A DNA stretch of 64,000 nucleotides, taken from contig MCFE01000112.1 of NCBI GenBank assembly GCA_002104905.1, positions 1 to 64,000 on the forward strand, read 5' to 3'. The notes under the pieces were generated by a model, which saw nothing but the letters and a program-made list of their open reading frames with translations, was not told the origin of the DNA and did no database searches. This DNA comes from Basidiobolus meristosporus CBS 931.73. Taxonomy: Eukaryota; Basidiobolomycota; Basidiobolomycetes; Basidiobolales; Basidiobolaceae. This document shows, in pieces, positions 62,139-64,000 of this stretch. Within the stretch, counting starts at the first letter, position 1. Every line of letters begins with the position of its first letter. The position numbers and the translations under genes were made by a program.

Positions 62139-63380
62139 TCATCTTCTCCTGGGTTTTTTTCTCACAGGGATTACTACTGAAGCATTTGGTAGTGACTCAC
62201 TTTGCACACCTATACTACTTCCTGGCTGACTATCATCTTGGCTACTTGTGTATTTGTAGTCAGTATTTTGCCTCCTAGTTGATGAGTGCAATGCTGCAGC
62301 TTGGCTGCGCTGAATCGCTCCAACTGAACCAACTGAGCCAACTGAACCGGCCTGTAGTGCCACGCGCTGACGCGTTCTTTTACTTGCCAAGGGCTCTGGT
62401 GGTTGAGTCACTTCATGTTGGTCATCATCAGTCAGTTCACCAGAAGTAACTTGCTGATGGTCAGGCAAAACGGCACGCGCAGGCACGCCTTGAAGCGTTG
62501 AGATGGCCCTTGGCTGAGCTTGATGTGATGCCGCATGTTGACGCGACTCGGTCCGCTCCAATGGACTTGTGTCTAAATGAGCAGTTTGGCGAGCTCTGGT
62601 AGTTTTGCTCTGAAGCGCGCACGTTGACTTGACGCGGGGCGTTCTGGTAAAGGGTGTTGGCGTGGTCTGGACTGACGTGCGCCGGCGCGCTGTGGTTGCA
62701 AGAGATGGTAGGGAATCCAGCAAGGCGTGCTGGCGCAATCTGGACAATGTTGCTTGCGGTCTGTATTCTTCCTCCTGAAGCTCACTATCTGATTCCTCAA
62801 GGTATTCACTTACCCTCTGTCTGATACTTTGGAGCTGTTGCCTGGATGAGTCCTGTGTATATTGCTCTTGGAAGCCACTTAGCTCTACTAATATATCACG
62901 TAGTACATTAGTCATTTGAGGCAAAAACTCATTCAAAATCTCTTTGGTTCCCAAAGTTGAGGCACAAACGGACGCGTCCGGCCCGTACTGTGCAAATTGC
63001 GCGCAAAATTGTTCCCGCGTGGCTTCCTCGTCAAATCCCCTCACTCTCAGCTCATTCTTGATTTCAATACTTGTCTTGTTATATATCTTTTTACATACAT
63101 TGGCTGGCATCTTGATGTAGAACTCATGCCACAGCTTTCTACTCAAATTCTTCCATCTTTGTCGACTCTCTGAGGTATCTAGTTTTGCTAGATTAATCAG
63201 TAGTGCCCAAATATCTGTATGAAGGCTCATCATAGACACTTGGGCCATACTAAAATCATTTGGCAAGAACTCGAACGGATCCAACATCAACTTTTCCGGT
63301 CCGGACCACGCTTGTGAGCTGGGGGATGGGTTTTGTCTGGGTTGTACTAAAGATGAGTTGAGGCTTGGTATGGGGACCAT
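62139..63380 (-). CDS. Unknown 413-residue protein with basic C-terminus
   Basis: I do not recognise the family. The frame is uninterrupted and CG-rich, unlike the surrounding decayed DNA. Residues about 30-200 look folded: LMLDPFEFLPNDFSMAQVSMMSLHTDIWALLINLAKL, then RQRWKNLSRKLWHEFYIKMP, an Ile/Asn/Lys stretch and a helix-like segment (FLPQMTNVLRDILVELSGFQEQY). The second half is low-complexity, rich in Ser, Thr, Arg and Gln, with GSVGSVGSVG and a final RKKPRRR that could be a nuclear localisation signal. Such a layout fits a nuclear DNA-binding or element-encoded protein, but that is inference. A plus-strand open frame starts 360 bp beyond its start, in divergent orientation. Confidence 0.6.
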   Translation of the reverse strand: MVPIPSLNSSLVQPRQNPSPSSQAWSGPEKLMLDPFEFLPNDFSMAQVSMMSLHTDIWALLINLAKLDTSESRQRWKNLSRKLWHEFYIKMPANVCKKIYNKTSIEIKNELRVRGFDEEATREQFCAQFAQYGPDASVCASTLGTKEILNEFLPQMTNVLRDILVELSGFQEQYTQDSSRQQLQSIRQRVSEYLEESDSELQEEEYRPQATLSRLRQHALLDSLPSLATTARRRTSVQTTPTPFTRTPRVKSTCALQSKTTRARQTAHLDTSPLERTESRQHAASHQAQPRAISTLQGVPARAVLPDHQQVTSGELTDDDQHEVTQPPEPLASKRTRQRVALQAGSVGSVGSVGAIQRSQAAALHSSTRRQNTDYKYTSSQDDSQPGSSIGVQSESLPNASVVIPVRKKPRRR

Positions 63381-63739
63381 AGCAACGGATTTGGATACTT
63401 ATACAGCAGTATATTGGCATCAACCTGGTCTTATATGAAATATATATGAAAACTAAAGTGATTGTTGAATTTTCCATATATTATGCATGATGCATCTTGG
63501 ATTGCGTTGACACGGATCAGATCACATCAATCGCAGATTTCCTATTTGATTATAGACCTATGATTAAAGCATCAATAAAAGTACCAAGGCATTGTTTGCG
63601 GATGATTTTTGCAACATAATGATGGGATACATGGCAATTGATGGAGATTTAACCATAATGTGTTAAAAATCAGATAAATAACGCAGATTGCGCCAAATCA
63701 ATTCAAACCGCCACCATATGATCATCCATCAATTTTAAT
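63381..63739. other. Divergent intergenic region
   Basis: Separates the minus-strand 413-codon gene from the plus-strand frame at 63740. AT-rich. No conserved element identified. Confidence 0.4.
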
Positions 63740-64000
63740 ATGACTTACTCATCTGAATGGTCTTTTCTCATCAATCCTATCACTACCACTGGATTTCCTT
63801 TTGACACACTGGAGGAGATCTATTCCAAGTACTGTGGACCATCAACCCCAATCTACTCAAGGAGATCCCTTGTTAAGCTTCTCTGCTATTACAAGAACTA
63901 TTGCCCTACAAGGTTTCATCCCACCATCCATGGCAACAAAAGTCCTAGAAGCTTTCATTTCCAGCTGACAGCAATGGAGAACCACCTTGCAGAGGGTATG
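63740..64000 (+). CDS. Partial open frame running off the window end, unknown
   Basis: From ATG 63740 an uninterrupted frame of 87 codons reaches the last base. It reads TYSSEWSFLINPITTTGFPF, TLEEIYSKYCGPSTPIYSR, RSLVKLLCYYKNYCPTRFH and ends NHLAEGM. The composition (aromatic, Cys, Leu) is protein-like and stops are absent, but the family is not recognised. The full length and 3' end lie outside the window. Its divergent pairing with the 413-residue gene suggests they could belong to one unit, possibly a mobile element. Confidence 0.5.
   Translation, partial: MTYSSEWSFLINPITTTGFPFDTLEEIYSKYCGPSTPIYSRRSLVKLLCYYKNYCPTRFHPTIHGNKSPRSFHFQLTAMENHLAEGM

Overview
The window looks like nuclear DNA of a fungus or a fungus-like eukaryote. 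The support is short GT-AG introns (about 44 to 62 nt) in two protein kinase genes, TATA boxes and AATAAA signals at compact intronless genes, a eukaryotic tRNA-Leu, and Ty1/copia, LINE and DNA-transposon remains. CG dinucleotides are almost absent in the transposon-like stretches but normal in the gene array, as expected where repeats are cytosine-methylated. I cannot name the species.

About 1-37.4 kb is an accessory gene array. Three families of small, intronless, predicted secreted proteins recur: A (plus strand, 165-192 aa, CxxxC motifs), B (plus strand, 184 aa, acidic middle, basic tail) and C (minus strand, 144 aa, acidic then basic tail). The repeating unit is: C on the minus strand, a conserved non-coding module, an eroded A relic, B, then A about 345 bp after B. 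A possible fourth small reading frame (F) follows A. Units recur at about 10.1-14.1, 14.1-17.8, 18.0-21.4, 21.5-26.1, 26.2-30.5 and 30.6-33.3 kb. The interior units hold most intact genes, while the edges (0-3 kb, 35-37.4 kb) hold mostly relics. A nearly CG-free block (33.34-35.02 kb) interrupts the array, and a longer CG-poor block fills about 3.5-10.1 kb. B and C share a core motif, so the array probably descends from few ancestral genes by duplication, inversion and decay. The function of the families is unknown; secretion and repeated duplication suggest outward-facing, fast-evolving proteins.

About 38.4-52.3 kb holds two paralogous seven-exon NIMA/NEK-like kinases (38450-39587 and 49048-50216). 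Each is followed by a convergent paralogous gene of unknown function, so a kinase-plus-partner segment was duplicated. Between and around them lie a decayed LINE, a small TA-flanked inverted-repeat element and a decayed array of glycine/tyrosine-rich genes (family D, minus strand).

About 52.6-64 kb is transposon-rich: a dispersed repeat, a solo LTR, a DDE-transposase-like relic, and a full-length Ty1/copia element (54474-59208) with 349-bp LTRs, a 5-bp target duplication and a solo LTR of the same family nested in its integrase. The window ends with a decayed minus-strand gene, an intact 413-aa gene of unknown function, and a divergent open frame that runs off the window end.
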